From positions 179,248,920 through 179,312,919 of the forward strand of contig JAVMKO010000002.1 in NCBI GenBank assembly GCA_032164245.1: DNA of 64,000 nt. Reading direction: 5' to 3'. A model generated the notes under the pieces. The model searched no databases. It saw nothing but the letters and a program-made list of their open reading frames with translations, and was not told where the DNA came from. Made by a program: the position numbers and the translations under genes. Below are positions 1 through 10,270 of the stretch, in pieces. Every line of letters begins with the position of its first letter. The stretch's first letter is position 1. Source of the DNA: Sternotherus odoratus (lineage: Eukaryota; Chordata; Testudines; Kinosternidae).

Positions 1-699
1 ACATCTAGTAGGATTTTTCAAAAGTGTCTAAGCGTCTAACTTCTAAAGGGAAAGGGACTAGACGCTTTTGAAAACACCCCTCAGTGTCCCTCTGCATCTT
101 TAGGTGCCTAAATATCTTTACAGATCTGCCCCTAACTAGCCTTATTTAGGAATTACACTTTACGGAGGAAATGGTCACTTCTGATCCATTTCCATGACAG
201 ATAGGGTCTCTGGCCCTACAACACCTTCTGTTCTCTCTCTGCCCCCAAATGGGAATTGTGTTTCCCCAAACCTTGCAGTTGTATCTCTCTGCTAGTGTGT
301 TCCCTTTTATTTCTCCAGGGATAGAAATAGGAACAATATCATACTTCTGAATTGTCATGCAAATGTTTTATCTGTCTTATGAGAGAGACAAGGTGGTTGG
401 GGTAATATCTTTTACCAGACCAACAGACTTGTTCTTCCTGGGACCAACAAAGCTACAGCTACCCTGGATCCAACTTCTCTATCTTATGGCAGTTTCACTT
501 CAGACCTTCCTGCTCTGTCACATGAATAGACTTTAATGAGCCTAAATAGTTGCTTAAGGAAAAGTGTTAAAAATTAGGCAACTGAAATCCATACGTAGGC
601 ACCTTTTCAGAGGTGCTGAGCATCTGAAACTGTCAGTGGAAGCTCGGCAACTGTTGGCACCCAAATTTCATCTCAAACACTCGGCACAGTTACTAAGAT
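1..699. other. Non-coding flank with old repeat debris
   Basis: No gene is supported here. Positions about 385-480 contain the words GGTAATATCTTTTACCAGAC and GAGAGACAAGGTGG, which recur in inverted form near 16440-16550, so this is a fragment of a dispersed repeat. The first 110 bases contain a weak inverted repeat (AAGCGTCTAAC against GACTAGACGCTT). Short open frames here have no recognisable domain. Confidence 0.5.
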
Positions 700-1123
700 C
701 TAGGCCCTGTCTTCACTACCACTTTAATTCGATGTTAACGACGTTAGGTCGAATTAAACGTGTACCTGTCTTCACATACATGCTCTTAACGTCGATGTAA
801 AGGGCCCTCAAGATCGAAATTGGAACTCCTGCCTGACGAGAGAAGTAAGGCTAATCTCGACATTCCAAGCTCGACTGTGGGCTAGTGAAGACGGAACCCG
901 ACATTAATAGCCTCCAGAGGCTGTCCCACAATGCTCCATTCTGACCGCTCTGGACTGCCTCACTGCTCCACTGTGACCGCTCTGCACTGCACTCTGAACT
1001 CGCTGCTCTGGCCAGGTAGATAAGACCCGGGAACATTTGAATACGATTTCCTGTTTGGTCAGCGTGGCCAGCTCACCTGAACTGCTCAGTCGCCATTCAG
1101 AGCAATCAGCAGCACTAGCCGCC

Positions 1124-1676
1124 ATGCAGAGCTCAGCATCACAAGACTCCATGGAGAGCTCATCTACCCTGGAGACCAGCCAGAGGAGAAGAGCTCCAGC
1201 ATGGTCCACTCGTGAGGTGCTGGATCTCATCGCTATCTGGGGAGAGGAATCCGTGATGTTGGAACTACGAAACAACAAACGGAATGCCAACACCTATGGA
1301 AGAGTCTCCAAGGCCATGCTAGAAAGGGGCCACAACAGGGACACCACACAGTGCCGCGTGAAAATTAAGGAGCTGAGGCAATCGTTCCAGAAAGCCAAGG
1401 AGGCAAACGGACGATCCGGGGGCGCGCCACGGACATGCAGGTTCTACAATGAACTAAATGCGATAATGGGGGGCGCCCCCACCACCATCGCGCCGGTCTG
1501 CGTGGACTCCACCGATGGGATAATCGTCAGGGAGGAGACTGATTCCGAGGAGGACGACCATGAAGAAGAGGAAAATCTCACGGAGCAGCAGGAGCCCAGC
1601 GGAGAACCCGTGTTCCCAGAGAGCCAGGAGCTGTTTGTCACCCTGGAGCCAGTACCCTCCCAAGCCTCCCAGGGGG
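1124..1676 (+). pseudogene. Harbinger Myb/SANT-like protein, exon 1
   Basis: This exon encodes the DNA-binding partner of the Harbinger transposase. The ATG at 1124 sits in a strong Kozak context (GCCGCCATG) and is preferred over the upstream in-frame ATG at 1037. After a Ser-rich leader, the stretch beginning RAPAWSTREVLDLIAIWGEE is a typical trihelix/Myb-like domain, followed by QCRVKIKELRQSFQKAKE and CRFYNEL. An acidic linker (EETDSEEDDHEEEE) comes next, as is usual in vertebrate Harbinger ORF1 proteins. The frame is intact through this exon. A consensus donor GTAAGT begins at 1677, and the single leftover base joins the next exon to give an Asp codon. In this family the protein binds transposon ends and brings the nuclease into the nucleus. 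Function is inferred from family resemblance. Confidence 0.88.
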
Positions 1677-2770
1677 GTAAGTGTTTCTTTTTTAAGTGAT
1701 TACATGACGCGTGATTTTGTAAAGGAAGCATTTATTAATGAGTAACTTGCCCTAAGCCTAAGGTCTTAGCGTGCTTTCATTGCTGGTCAATTTCTACTCA
1801 AAGAGTTTGTCAATATACTCCGGGATTGACCATAAGTCCTCCACGGACATTTCAAGGAAGGTATCCAGGAGGTAGCGATGAATCCAGTGTAGCAGATTTC
1901 TGGGGAGAGCCGCCTTATGTGGTCCCCCTGATAGGAGACCATCCCACGCCACGAAAGTAGTAAGTAGTCTGGTATCATTGTGCAGGCTAGCATTGCGGCG
2001 TATGGACCAGGACTTTGCATGGAGTCAAGGAGCATGCGCTCTCTCTCTCTCTGAGAAATTCTCAGCAAAGTGATGTCATTCATGGTTGCCTGTTTGAAAT
2101 AGGGACTGCAATTACTAGGGAGATAAAGATTCCCAGCTGCAAAAAACTGTTTTCTGCTGAGGACCGACCAACCGCACCCCCCCCCCCCCACGAACGCTGA
2201 CACACCCCCCCCCCTGCCCGTAGCAGTAGCTAGCAGTGAACCAGAGCAGTGTGCAAGCGGTTGCTTCCGCTTCAGATCCAACGCGAACCAACCCCCCTCC
2301 ACCCAAGCCCGTAGCGGTAGTAGCTAGCAGGGAATCTGAGCAGTCTGCAAGCGGTCTGAGGAGCCCCAAAAAGACCTTAGCCCTTAGCGAGAGATTTTTT
2401 GGCATTTGCTTTGTAGTTTGCGGTATCAGTGGGAGCCAGCCACGCGGTGGGGGGAAAGGGGCGGGGTTACTCTATAGTATGCAAGCGCCACTTTTAACTT
2501 ACCATGGCTGGCTGCACGGTGATTTCAGAAGCTGTCTTGGGCTGAGGCACGCATATGTGTCTGAGATGCTCTGACTTTTCTGTGAGCTAGTCAGTCACTT
2601 TTAGGTGTAGAACATGACCTTGTACAGAAATCATATCAGGCCTCTGAATACTGAGGTTGCAAATGGCATAGTACTCCCATTGTGTACCGTCCGAGACTGC
2701 ATCTGCCTCCTAACCTTGAATGTATCTGTCTCATAACTTTCAAACTTTCTTTGCCCACATTCGCACACAG
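1677..2770 (+). other. Intron of the Harbinger Myb-like gene
   Basis: The intron runs from the GTAAGT donor at 1677 to the CACACAG acceptor ending at 2770. It holds C-rich homopolymer tracts (about 2177-2215) and a short CT repeat (about 2039-2052). No domain is recognisable in any frame, and the open frames here look like chance. Splicing across it keeps the ORF1 frame, which supports it as a real intron of the ancestral transposon gene. Confidence 0.7.
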
Positions 2771-3300
2771 ATGAACAATTATCTCAGAATCCCCCGGCCT
2801 GCTCCTCCCGCCGTGCACCGCAGATCAGAAAGCGTAAAAAGAAAACGCGAACGCGCGATGAGATGTTCAGTGAACTCGTGGAGAACTCGCGCGCTGAGGC
2901 AGCCCGCCAGACGGACTGGAGGGAAAGAATGATAGAGGCAAGGGATCGAGAGATACAGGCAAGGGATTGAGAGAGAGAGGCAAGGAATCGAGAGAGGCAG
3001 GAATGGAGAGCCGCTGCAGAAAAGAGGGAAGAGCGTGAGGAAAGACGCATGGATGCTTTCCTCCGCATAATGGAGGACCAGAGCGACATGCTGCGATCTC
3101 TGGTGGAGCTGCAGCATGCCCAAAGACCACCTCTGCAGCCCCTGTGTAACCACCTCCCCCCCTCCCCAACTCCCATAGCTTCCCCACCCAGTCGCGGGGT
3201 GAGAACATGGGGGGGCAAGCTCCGTGGGCCGCTCCACTCTACCCCACAAGCCAGCAGAAGCAGCAGCAGCAGCAGCAGCAGCAGCAGGCTGACGTTCTAG
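2771..3300 (+). pseudogene. Harbinger Myb/SANT-like protein, exon 2 (nonsense)
   Basis: Read in the frame set by the exon 1 junction, this exon encodes a basic nuclear-localisation-type cluster (IRKRKKKTRTRDEMFSELVE). A long Arg/Glu/Gln-rich coiled-coil-like stretch follows (about 2884-3120, including MEDQSDMLRSLVELQ), then a Pro-rich and Ser-repeat C-terminus (the AGC run at about 3255-3288) ending at the TAG at 3298-3300. One in-frame TGA at 2968-2970 interrupts it. It lies in a repeat of AGGGATCGAGAG units in which the other copy reads CGA, so it is most simply a CpG C-to-T transition. The rest of the exon is open to the natural stop, so the damage is slight. Confidence 0.85.
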
Positions 3301-3448
3301 GAAAACTTTTAAAAGCTGCTGTGTCTTGCCCACCCCTCCTCTCCCCCCCTTCCCCCTCCCCTCTGTCCGCTCCTCCCCCACTGCGACTGCCGGTTTCCCT
3401 CCAGGATACCAGGACAGTGATCCCCTGTATTTGTATTTCCGATTAACC

Positions 3449-3487
3449 AATAAAGGAACCATGATTTTTTCAAACAGTGATTTTATT
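3449..3487. terminator. Back-to-back polyadenylation signals
   Basis: AATAAA on + at 3449-3454 lies 149 bp after the ORF1 stop. TTTATT at 3482-3487 is AATAAA on the - strand, downstream of the transposase stop at 3589. Convergent ORFs with closely spaced polyA signals fit the two-gene layout of this transposon. Two direct copies of a 21-bp G-rich unit follow at about 3499-3541. Use of these signals is inferred. Confidence 0.6.
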
Positions 3488-3588
3488 TCCTCTGCAAGCA
3501 TGGGGAGGGGGGAGGGAAAGCATGGGGAGGGGGGAGGGAAAGAGGGTTCAAGGGCAGCAGGCTTAGAGCACAGCAAGGGAGCAGATTC

Positions 3589-4714
3589 TCAAACGCCATC
3601 TCGGGCACTCATAAAACTGTCTTTCAAGGCGTCCCTGAGGCACAGGGCCTCACGGTGTGCTCTTCTACTTTCCCTGCTGTGTGGCTGCTCATAAGTAGCA
3701 GAAAGTAAATTTGCTTCAGCCTCCCAGCCTGCCATAAACGTTTCCCCCTTGCTCTCACAGATATTGTGGAGCACAGAGCAAGCAGCAATAACAATGGGGA
3801 TATTTCTCTCGCTGATGTCTGAGCGAATCAGTAAGGAACGCCATCTCCCCTTCAGACGGCCAAATGCACACTCTACGGCCATTCTGCACTCGAGCGTCAT
3901 GAAGCTTTCCCGGCCACCCCACGTACAGGTCGGTGAAACGTCCCTTGTGGTCAACCACTGCTTGCATGACCATTGAGTAATATCCCTTCCGGTTTCTGTA
4001 CTCGGCGGCCTCGTGGTCCGGTGCCAGGATAGGGATATGAGTCCCATCTATAGCCCCACCACAGTTAGGGAATCCCATGGCGGCAAAGCCATCTATTGTG
4101 GCTTGCAGGTTTCCGAGGTTTATAACCCGGTGTTGCAGCCGCTCGACGATTGCCCTGCTTACTTGCATCACAGCAAAGCCCACTGTAGACCTACCCACCC
4201 CAAACTGATTCGCCACTGACCGGTAGCTGTCTGGCGTTGCAAGCTTCCAGAGGGCTATTGCCACTCGCTTCTCCACTGTAAGGGCCGCTCTCATTTTGGT
4301 ATTCCTGCGCCGGAGGGCCGGGGACAGCAAGTCACAAAGTTCCAGGAACGTGCCCTTTCGCATGTGGAAGTTTCTGAGCCACTGGGAGTCATCCCAGACC
4401 CGCAGCACTATGCGGTCCCACCAGTCCGTGCTTGTTTCCCTGGCCCAGAATCGGCGTTCGATGGCATGAGCCTGCCCCATTGCCACCAAATTTGACAGAT
4501 TGGCAGTCGCCCTACTTCCAAAACCGTCAGTGTCCCTGTCGTCCCCGCTGTGCACGTCCTTGTCCATCTCCTCCTCACTGTCGTTGGGTTCCAGAAAGCG
4601 CAGTTCTCCCCAGATCGCATTCCTCCTCTGCAGATGGTGCAGCATGAACTCCGCAACCGTGATCGAGGTCCTCACAACGGCCATTACTGTTTCCGTGGTG
4701 TCAGCGGGCTCCAT
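3589..4714 (-). pseudogene. Harbinger DDE transposase (HARBI1-like), frameshifted
   Basis: The ORF opens at 4714 and reads through an N-terminal region, a helix-turn-helix-like segment (SYRSVANQFGVGRSTV, about residues 163-178) and the DDE_4-type nuclease core. The first catalytic Asp is in GGAIDGTHIPI (residue 223) and the second in VGWPGKLHDAR (residue 273). At about 3890-3896 the frame is lost. The next recognisable block, RMAVECAFGRLKGRW, with the expected third catalytic Glu, follows at once in another frame and continues to the stop at 3589. HARBI1-type proteins have several tens of residues between these blocks, so an internal deletion plus frameshift is inferred. The product would cut and join the transposon ends. 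This copy should be inactive. Confidence 0.92.
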
Positions 4715-4762
4715 GCTTGCAGTGCTATGGCGGTAGCACAGCGCGGAGAAAGGGCGCGAATT

Positions 4763-4919
4763 ATGGGATGCCTACCCACAGTGCACCACTCGTAATGGGG
4801 GTTGGCGGCGCGAAAAAGGGCGCGAAACTTGGAAATGCCTACCCATAGTGCAGCACTCGAAATGGTGCCTGCTGGGGGATCAGGGAACTGTGGGATAGGT
4901 ACCCACAGTGCAACGCTCG
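4763..4919. repeat. Three subterminal repeats of the Harbinger
   Basis: The core TACCCACAGTGCACCACTCG (about 4773-4792) recurs with small changes at about 4840-4859 and 4900-4919, a spacing of roughly 60-67 bp. They lie between the transposase start and the right terminal repeat. Part of the motif also appears near the left end of the MITE at 16800-17749 (about 16962-16988). Repeated subterminal motifs in this superfamily are usually binding sites for the Myb-like protein or transposase; that role is inferred here. Confidence 0.65.
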
Positions 4920-5077
4920 CTATGTCGACGCTTGCAAAAGTTGTGCGGACAGACACTGTCGACTTGCTGTGCGTTGCTGTGCCTAGTGAAGACACACAAT
5001 ATCGACTGCATACAGTCGCGTTCACAACATTGAAATAAAGGAAATCGAACTACTGCTGTAGTGAAGACATACCCCTA

Positions 5078-5760
5078 GTCACCATATGACATATTAGCAT
5101 TTAAAGTGGCTGTTTTGTGGGTTAGAGTTTTTTAAGTTACTGATATGACTTAGGCCTGAAAATTGCCCATTGGCCAGACACATTCACAATTGCAAATTTA
5201 TAACTAAGTCCCATAGGGGCAGGTAAATAAATATACATCTAAGAATGTGTGCCTGGGTTATCTCTTGTCAGACACTATCTTAGAGCATTCAGTGTTCTAA
5301 AAATGGCTTGACTTCTGAATGGACCTTAATGACAACACCGCCACAGCCTTTAAATGTTAGGCCCTAGCAAAGCCCTGTTCCAGGTTACCAGTTCTAGGAT
5401 GCATCTAGGAATGGTGATAAAGTCCTGGTAGTATGCTCAGTTTGAAATGATCAACAGGCAGCCAAATAAATACTGTTGCTTTAGGCCTGCTTATTTCTCA
5501 AAGTTGCTAAACTCCTTTCAGCAATAGTATATGGTAGAACCATAATTTACCTTATTACATATAATCCTTAAATTTATTTGATTAGATTACATGTCTACCT
5601 ATCCCAAGCTTTAGGAATATTAAGCAACTTAAAGTACAAACTTATCCCAGTAGATCAAGGAGAATGTAAAAAGAAAAACAGAACTCTAAAATTTCACCCC
5701 CGCTCCAGACACTGCCACCATCCTATCCTCTTCTGTCATCAGAACAGCATTTTATAAAGA
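5078..5760. other. Non-coding stretch, no feature seen
   Basis: AT-rich sequence between the Harbinger right end and the next repeat copy. I see no open frame longer than chance, no terminal repeats and no RNA gene. Confidence 0.5.
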
Positions 5761-6108
5761 TACTAGCAGAAATACCCGGCATTGCTCGGGTCCGTTGGAT
5801 GGGGGGAGGGGGCAGAGAGCTGAGCGAGTGCGGGGTCCGTTGGAGGGGGGGTATTATTACATCATAACTATGTCACAGAGAACAGCAGCTGCCCAGCTGA
5901 TGTTAATGGGCTTTAAAGAATTTCACCCCTAGGGGGCGTCAGAGGTGAGATTTGAAAAATTTTCTATTCTTACCCTGATTAGGACCCTAAAGCCTATAAC
6001 TGTACCAAATTTCAAGTCTCTAGCTCAAACGGTGTGGAAGGAGTAAGGGAACGTACGTACACGCACGCATACACCATTTGACTTTTATATAGATAGATAG
6101 ATAAATAG
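5761..6108 (+). repeat. Solo copy of the palindrome-arm repeat
   Basis: It begins ACTAGCAGAAATACCCGGCA and ends in a microsatellite-like tail (GTAC/GCAC units, then TATATAGATAGATAGATA). The interior words CCCAGCTGATGT, TAGGGGGCGTCAGAGGTGAG, ACCAAATTTCAAGTCTCTAG and CTCAAACGGTG also occur in both arms of the palindrome at about 7181-10270, but this copy is clearly more diverged. The family is not securely identified. The tail structure suggests a retroelement 3' end (Penelope- or RTE-like). Confidence 0.7.
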
Positions 6109-6788
6109 GTAACATGTTCAAGGTTTTTTTCTGTGATATTTGAAAATGTATGCAGGTTCTTTTCTATTGCTGGCTGAAAATATTCCTCTATAATTTTTCA
6201 TTAAAATATTTCCCTCATTTTTTCATTGAAATTTCAAAGTTGTCATGAAAATGTTTAGTGAAATTTGAAACCTTTCAAACAGTTCTTGCTCCATTCAGGT
6301 TCTTATACTATATCCAGCACCATGTCTGAGCACTTCCTGACAATGCGATTTCCTTTCTTCATTCTTCTGCTCAGGGCAAAGAACTGTGTGCAGGGGGAGA
6401 GAGGTCCTGTTGTTCCATTTTTCTCTTTTAGGACAGCTTATGATCCCTTTTCCATGCATCAGTGGCACAAAAGGGCTACAGTAAAGGCACAGATCTGAGC
6501 TGGAACTGTCACCCCCACAGAAAAGGTGACTGTTGGCCTCCATACAGACTCAGCGATGGTTTATCTATGCAAAGGGTACATTTTCCATTCCTCATACCTC
6601 TAATTCCGCCTCAGGAGCTAGAGAGCCCCAACAATCTGAGTTAGGCCAGAAATCACCTGGGACAGTCCCTTGGTTGTCATGCTAGCCCAGAGAGCTTGAG
6701 CTGACACAGGTATTGCCAACCACATGGAAATTAAAGTCACAACAGGACAATTAGTCCTGTGGTTTAAAAATTGTTATTGCTAATTTAG
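6109..6788. other. Non-coding stretch between repeats
   Basis: No gene or complete element seen. Short ORFs near 6265-6644 on both strands have no recognisable motif and look like chance. Confidence 0.45.
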
Positions 6789-7178
6789 ATAAACAGAGCC
6801 AGACGTGTACCCAGAAGCCTCCTGCTGCAAGACAAACCCAAGAAAGAAACCAACAGACCACCACTGGCCATTACCTACAGTCCTCAGTTAAAACCTCTCC
6901 AACACATCATCAGTGATCTACAACCCATCCTGGACAACGATCCCTCACTTTCACAGGCCTTGGGAGGCAGGCCAGTCTTGGCCCACAGTCAACCTGCCAA
7001 CCTGAAGCAGATTCTCACCAGTAACCACACACTGCACCATAGCAACTCTAACTCAGGAACCAATCCATGCAACAAACCTCGATGCCAACTCTGCCCACAT
7101 ATCTACACCAGCAACACCATCACAGGACCTAACCAGATTAGCCACACCATCATTGGTTCATTCACCTGCACATCTACC
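6789..7178 (+). pseudogene. Penelope-like element ORF fragment
   Basis: One frame is open from just after a TAG at 6786 to about 7178. It encodes about 130 residues from the region between reverse transcriptase and GIY-YIG endonuclease of Penelope-like retroelements. The pieces seen are PPLAITYSPQLKPLQHIISD, NLKQILTSN, the cysteine knot PCNKPRCQLCPHI and GSFTCTSTN. In intact elements this last block leads into a valine-rich strand and the GIY-YIG nuclease. Here the match stops exactly where the outer end of the palindrome begins, so the endonuclease is missing and the frame runs into microsatellite. The 5' reverse transcriptase is also absent. Assignment rests on recognised family motifs only. 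Confidence 0.8.
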
Positions 7179-7180
7179 AA

Positions 7181-10100
7181 TCTCTCTCTATATATAAAAC
7201 TCAAGTGGTGTATGTATGTATGTATGTATGTATGACTGCGAACTCCTCCCGCACCGTTTGAGCCAGAGACTTGAAATTTGGTACAGTTAGGGGTCTTGGG
7301 GTCTAGATGGTCGTAAGGGTCGAAAAATTTTCGGATCTCACCTCTGACGCCCCCCAGGGGTGAAAGTCTTTCAGGGCCAATCACATCAGCTGGGCGGTTA
7401 GGTGGTGATGATGTCATAATACCCCCTCCAACAGACACCTCACTCGCTCAGCTCACCCCTCCCTCCTCCAACGGAACCCCGGAGATCCCTCAGTTCTCTG
7501 CCCCAACCCCTCCCAACGGAACCCCGGAATCCATCAGCTCTGTGCCCTCCCCCCCACCTGCGAAGGTCCCCGGAATCCCTCGGCTCTGGGCCCCCTCCCC
7601 GCCTGCGACGGATCCGAGTTGGATTTGGTGGGACGGTAAGTGAGGTGAGGGTGTCGGGTTCAGACGGGTGGTGAGGTGGCGGTGTTGGGTTTGCTTGGGG
7701 GGGTCAGCTGGGGGTGTCGGGTTTGGTTGGGGGGTAAGTGAGCCGGGGGGTGTCAGGGTTGGTCTGGGGGGGTGGGAAGGTGTCGGGGTGGGTGAGGGGT
7801 GAGGGGTGGGTATTGGGTTTGGTCTGGGGGGGGAAGGTGTCGGGGTGGGTGCCCAGACCAAACCCGACACCCCCCCCGGCTCACTTACCCCCCGACCAAA
7901 CCTGACACCGACACCTCACCCCCCCACCAACCGCAACACCCCCTGACCAACCCCAACACCCACACCTCACCCCTCACCCACCCGACACCTTCCCACCCCC
8001 CCAGACCAAACCCGACACCCCCTGGCTCACTTACCCCCCGACCGAACCCGACACCCCCACCTCACCCCCCCACCAATCGCAACACCCCCAGACCAAACCC
8101 GACACCCCCCGGCTCACTTACCCCCTGACCGAACCCGACACCCCCACCTCACCCCCCCAAGCAAACCCGACACCCCCACCTCACCCCCCCACCAACCGCA
8201 ACACCCCCTGTCCAACCACAACATCCACACCTCACCCCTCACCCACCCCGACACCTTCCCACCCCCCCCAGACCAAACCCGACACCCCCTGGCTCACTTA
8301 CCCGCTGACCGAACCCGACACCCCCACCTCTCCCCCCCAAGCAAACCCAACACCCCCACCTCACCCACCGACCGAACCCGACACCCCCACCTGACCCCCC
8401 GAACAAAACCCGACACCCCCACCTCACCCCCCGACTGAACAGTGTATTTAATAATCTGTGTGCTACACAGTGCACTGTGAGCCAGGGCGTGTGTGTCAGG
8501 TTTGGTCTGGGGGGGTGGGAAGTTGTCGGGGTGGGTGAGGGGTGAGGTGTGGGTGTTGGGGTTGGTCAGGGTTTTTTGCGGTTGGTGGGGGGGTGAGGTG
8601 GGGGTGTCGGGTTCGGTCGGGGGTAAGTGAGCCAGAGGGTGTCGGGTTTGGTCTGGGGGGGGGAAGGTGTCGGGGTGGGTGAGGGCTCAGGTGTGGGTGT
8701 TGCAGTTGGTCAGGGGGTGTTGCGGTTGGTGGGGGGGTGAGGTGGGGGTGTCGGGTTTGCTTGGGAGGGTGAGGTGGGGGTGTCAGGTTTGCTTGGGAGG
8801 GTGAGGTGGGGGTGTCGGGTTTGGTCGGGGGGTAAGTGAGCCGGGGGGTGTCGGGTTTGGTCTGGGGGTATTGCGATTGGTGGGGGAGTGAAGGGGGGTG
8901 TCGGGTTCGGTCGGTGGGTAAATGAGCCTGGGGATGTCGGGTTTGGTGTGGGGGGGTGGGAAGTTGTCGGGGTGGGTGAGGGGTGAGGTGTGGGTGTTGG
9001 GGTTGGTCAGGGGGTGTTGCGGTCGGTGGGGGGGTGAGGTGGGGGTGTCGGGTTTGCTTGGGGGGGTGAGGTGGGGGTGTCGGGTTCAGTCGGGGGGTAA
9101 GTGAGCCAGGGGGTGTCGGGTTTGGTCTGGGGGGGTGGGAAGGTGTCGGGGTGGGTGAGGGGTGAGGTGTGGGTGTTGGGGTTGGCCAGGGGGTGTTGCA
9201 GTTGGTGGGGGGGGTGAGGTGGGGGTGTCGGGTTTGCTTGGGGGGGTGAGGTGGGGGTGTCGGGTTCGGTCGGGGGGTAAGTGAGCCAGGGGGTGTCGGG
9301 TTTGGTCTGGGGGTGTTGCGATTGGTGGGGGGGTGAGGTGGGGGTGTCGGGTTCGGTCGGGGGGTAAGTGAGCCAGGGGGTGTCGGGTTTGGTCTGGGGG
9401 TGTTGCGATTGGTGGGGGGGTGAGGTGGGGGTGTCGGGTTCGGTCGGGGGGTAAGTGAGCCAGGGGGTGTCGGGTTTGGTCTGGGGGGGTGGGAAGGTGT
9501 TGGGGTGGGTGAGGGGTGAGGTGTGGATGTTGGGGTTGGTCAGGGGGTGTTGCGGTTGGTGGGGGGGTGAGGTGTCGGTGACGGGTTTGGTCGGGGGGTA
9601 AGTGAGCCGGGGTGGTGTCGGGTTTGGTCTGAGCACCCACCCCGACACCTTCCCCCCCCCAGACCAAACCCAACACCCACACCTCACCCCTCACCCACCC
9701 CGACACCTTCCCACACCCCCAGACCAACCCCAACACCCCCCGGCTCACTTACCCCCCAACCAAACCCGACGCCCCCACCTGACCCCCCCAAGCAAACCCA
9801 ACACCCCCACCTCACGACCCGACCGAACCCGACACCCCCACCTCACTTACCATCCCACCAAACCCAACTCGGATCCGTCGCAGGCGGGGAGGGGGCCCAG
9901 AGCCGAGGGATTCCGGGGACCTTCGCAGGTGGGGGTGGGGGGGCACAGAGCTGATGGATTCCGGGGTTCCATTGGAGGAGGGAGGGGTGAGCTGAGCGAG
10001 TGCGGTGTCTGTTGGAGGGGGTATTATGACATCATCACCACCTAACCGCCCAGCTGATGTGATTGGCCCTGAAAGACTTTCACCCCTGGGGGGCGTCAGA

Positions 10101-10270
10101 GGTGAGATCCGAAAATTTTTCAACCCTTACGACCATCTAGACCCCAAGACCCCTAACTGTACCAAATTTCAAGTCTCTGGCTCAAACGGTGCGGGAGGAG
10201 TTCGCAGTCATACATACATACATACATACATACATACATACACCACTTGAATTTTATATATATAGATAGA
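7181..10270. mobile_element. Large palindromic (foldback) repeat, ~3.1 kb
   Basis: The outer arms are inverted copies of one sequence. The left arm runs inward from TCTATATATAAAACTC through (TATG)n and CTCCTCCCGCACCGTTTGAG; the right arm is its reverse complement, ending near 10270. Over about 230 bp inward of the microsatellite I see only about one mismatch between arms (TCGAAAAAT against TTGAAAAAT). A 40-50 bp insertion distinguishes them further in, near 7460-7510. The core is a minisatellite that changes strand at the centre (about 8438-8490). The element follows the Penelope fragment directly. No clear target duplication was found. Confidence 0.8.
7621..9863. repeat. Strand-switching GC-skewed minisatellite
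   Basis: Units combine words such as GACCAAACCCGACACCCC, GGCTCACTTACCCCCCGACC and CACCAACCGCAACACCCC, or their complements. Orientation alternates in blocks: G-rich 7621-7848, C-rich 7849-8437, a short non-repeat spacer (about 8438-8490), G-rich 8491-9631, C-rich 9632-9863. This is palindromic about the spacer, with the right inner block about twice the left. Open frames such as 9007-9748 on the - strand are Pro/Thr-rich artefacts of the repeat. Runs of four to nine G make G-quadruplex formation plausible. Confidence 0.85.

Larger units (their letters stand above)
703..5074. mobile_element. PIF/Harbinger DNA transposon, two-ORF, degenerate
   Basis: The termini are inverted repeats: GGCCCTGTCTTCACTAC at the left and the complement of GGGTATGTCTTCACTAC at the right. 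They are flanked by the 3-bp direct repeat CTA at 700-702 and 5075-5077, close to the TWA target duplications usual for Harbinger. Inside are the two genes expected of the superfamily, converging on each other: a Myb/SANT-like DNA-binding protein on + (exons 1124-1676 and 2771-3300) and a DDE transposase on - (4714 to 3589). Their polyadenylation signals lie about 30 bp apart in the middle. Both genes are broken, so this copy cannot be autonomous. The MITE at 16800-17749 shares both ends with it. Confidence 0.93.

Noticed and set aside
9007..9748. Two overlapping ~220-residue Pro/Thr-rich frames on -
   Set aside because: Products of the minisatellite. Two overlapping frames are both open, which indicates lack of stops in a C-rich repeat rather than coding selection.
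7621..9863. CRISPR-like regularity of the minisatellite
   Set aside because: Units are variable, contiguous, GC-skewed and strand-switching, without unique spacers, in a vertebrate genome.
5777..10200. Hammerhead ribozyme in the palindrome-arm repeat, as found in some Penelope-like elements
   Set aside because: The arms contain CTGATGT but not the required CTGATGA...GAAA core, so no ribozyme could be supported.
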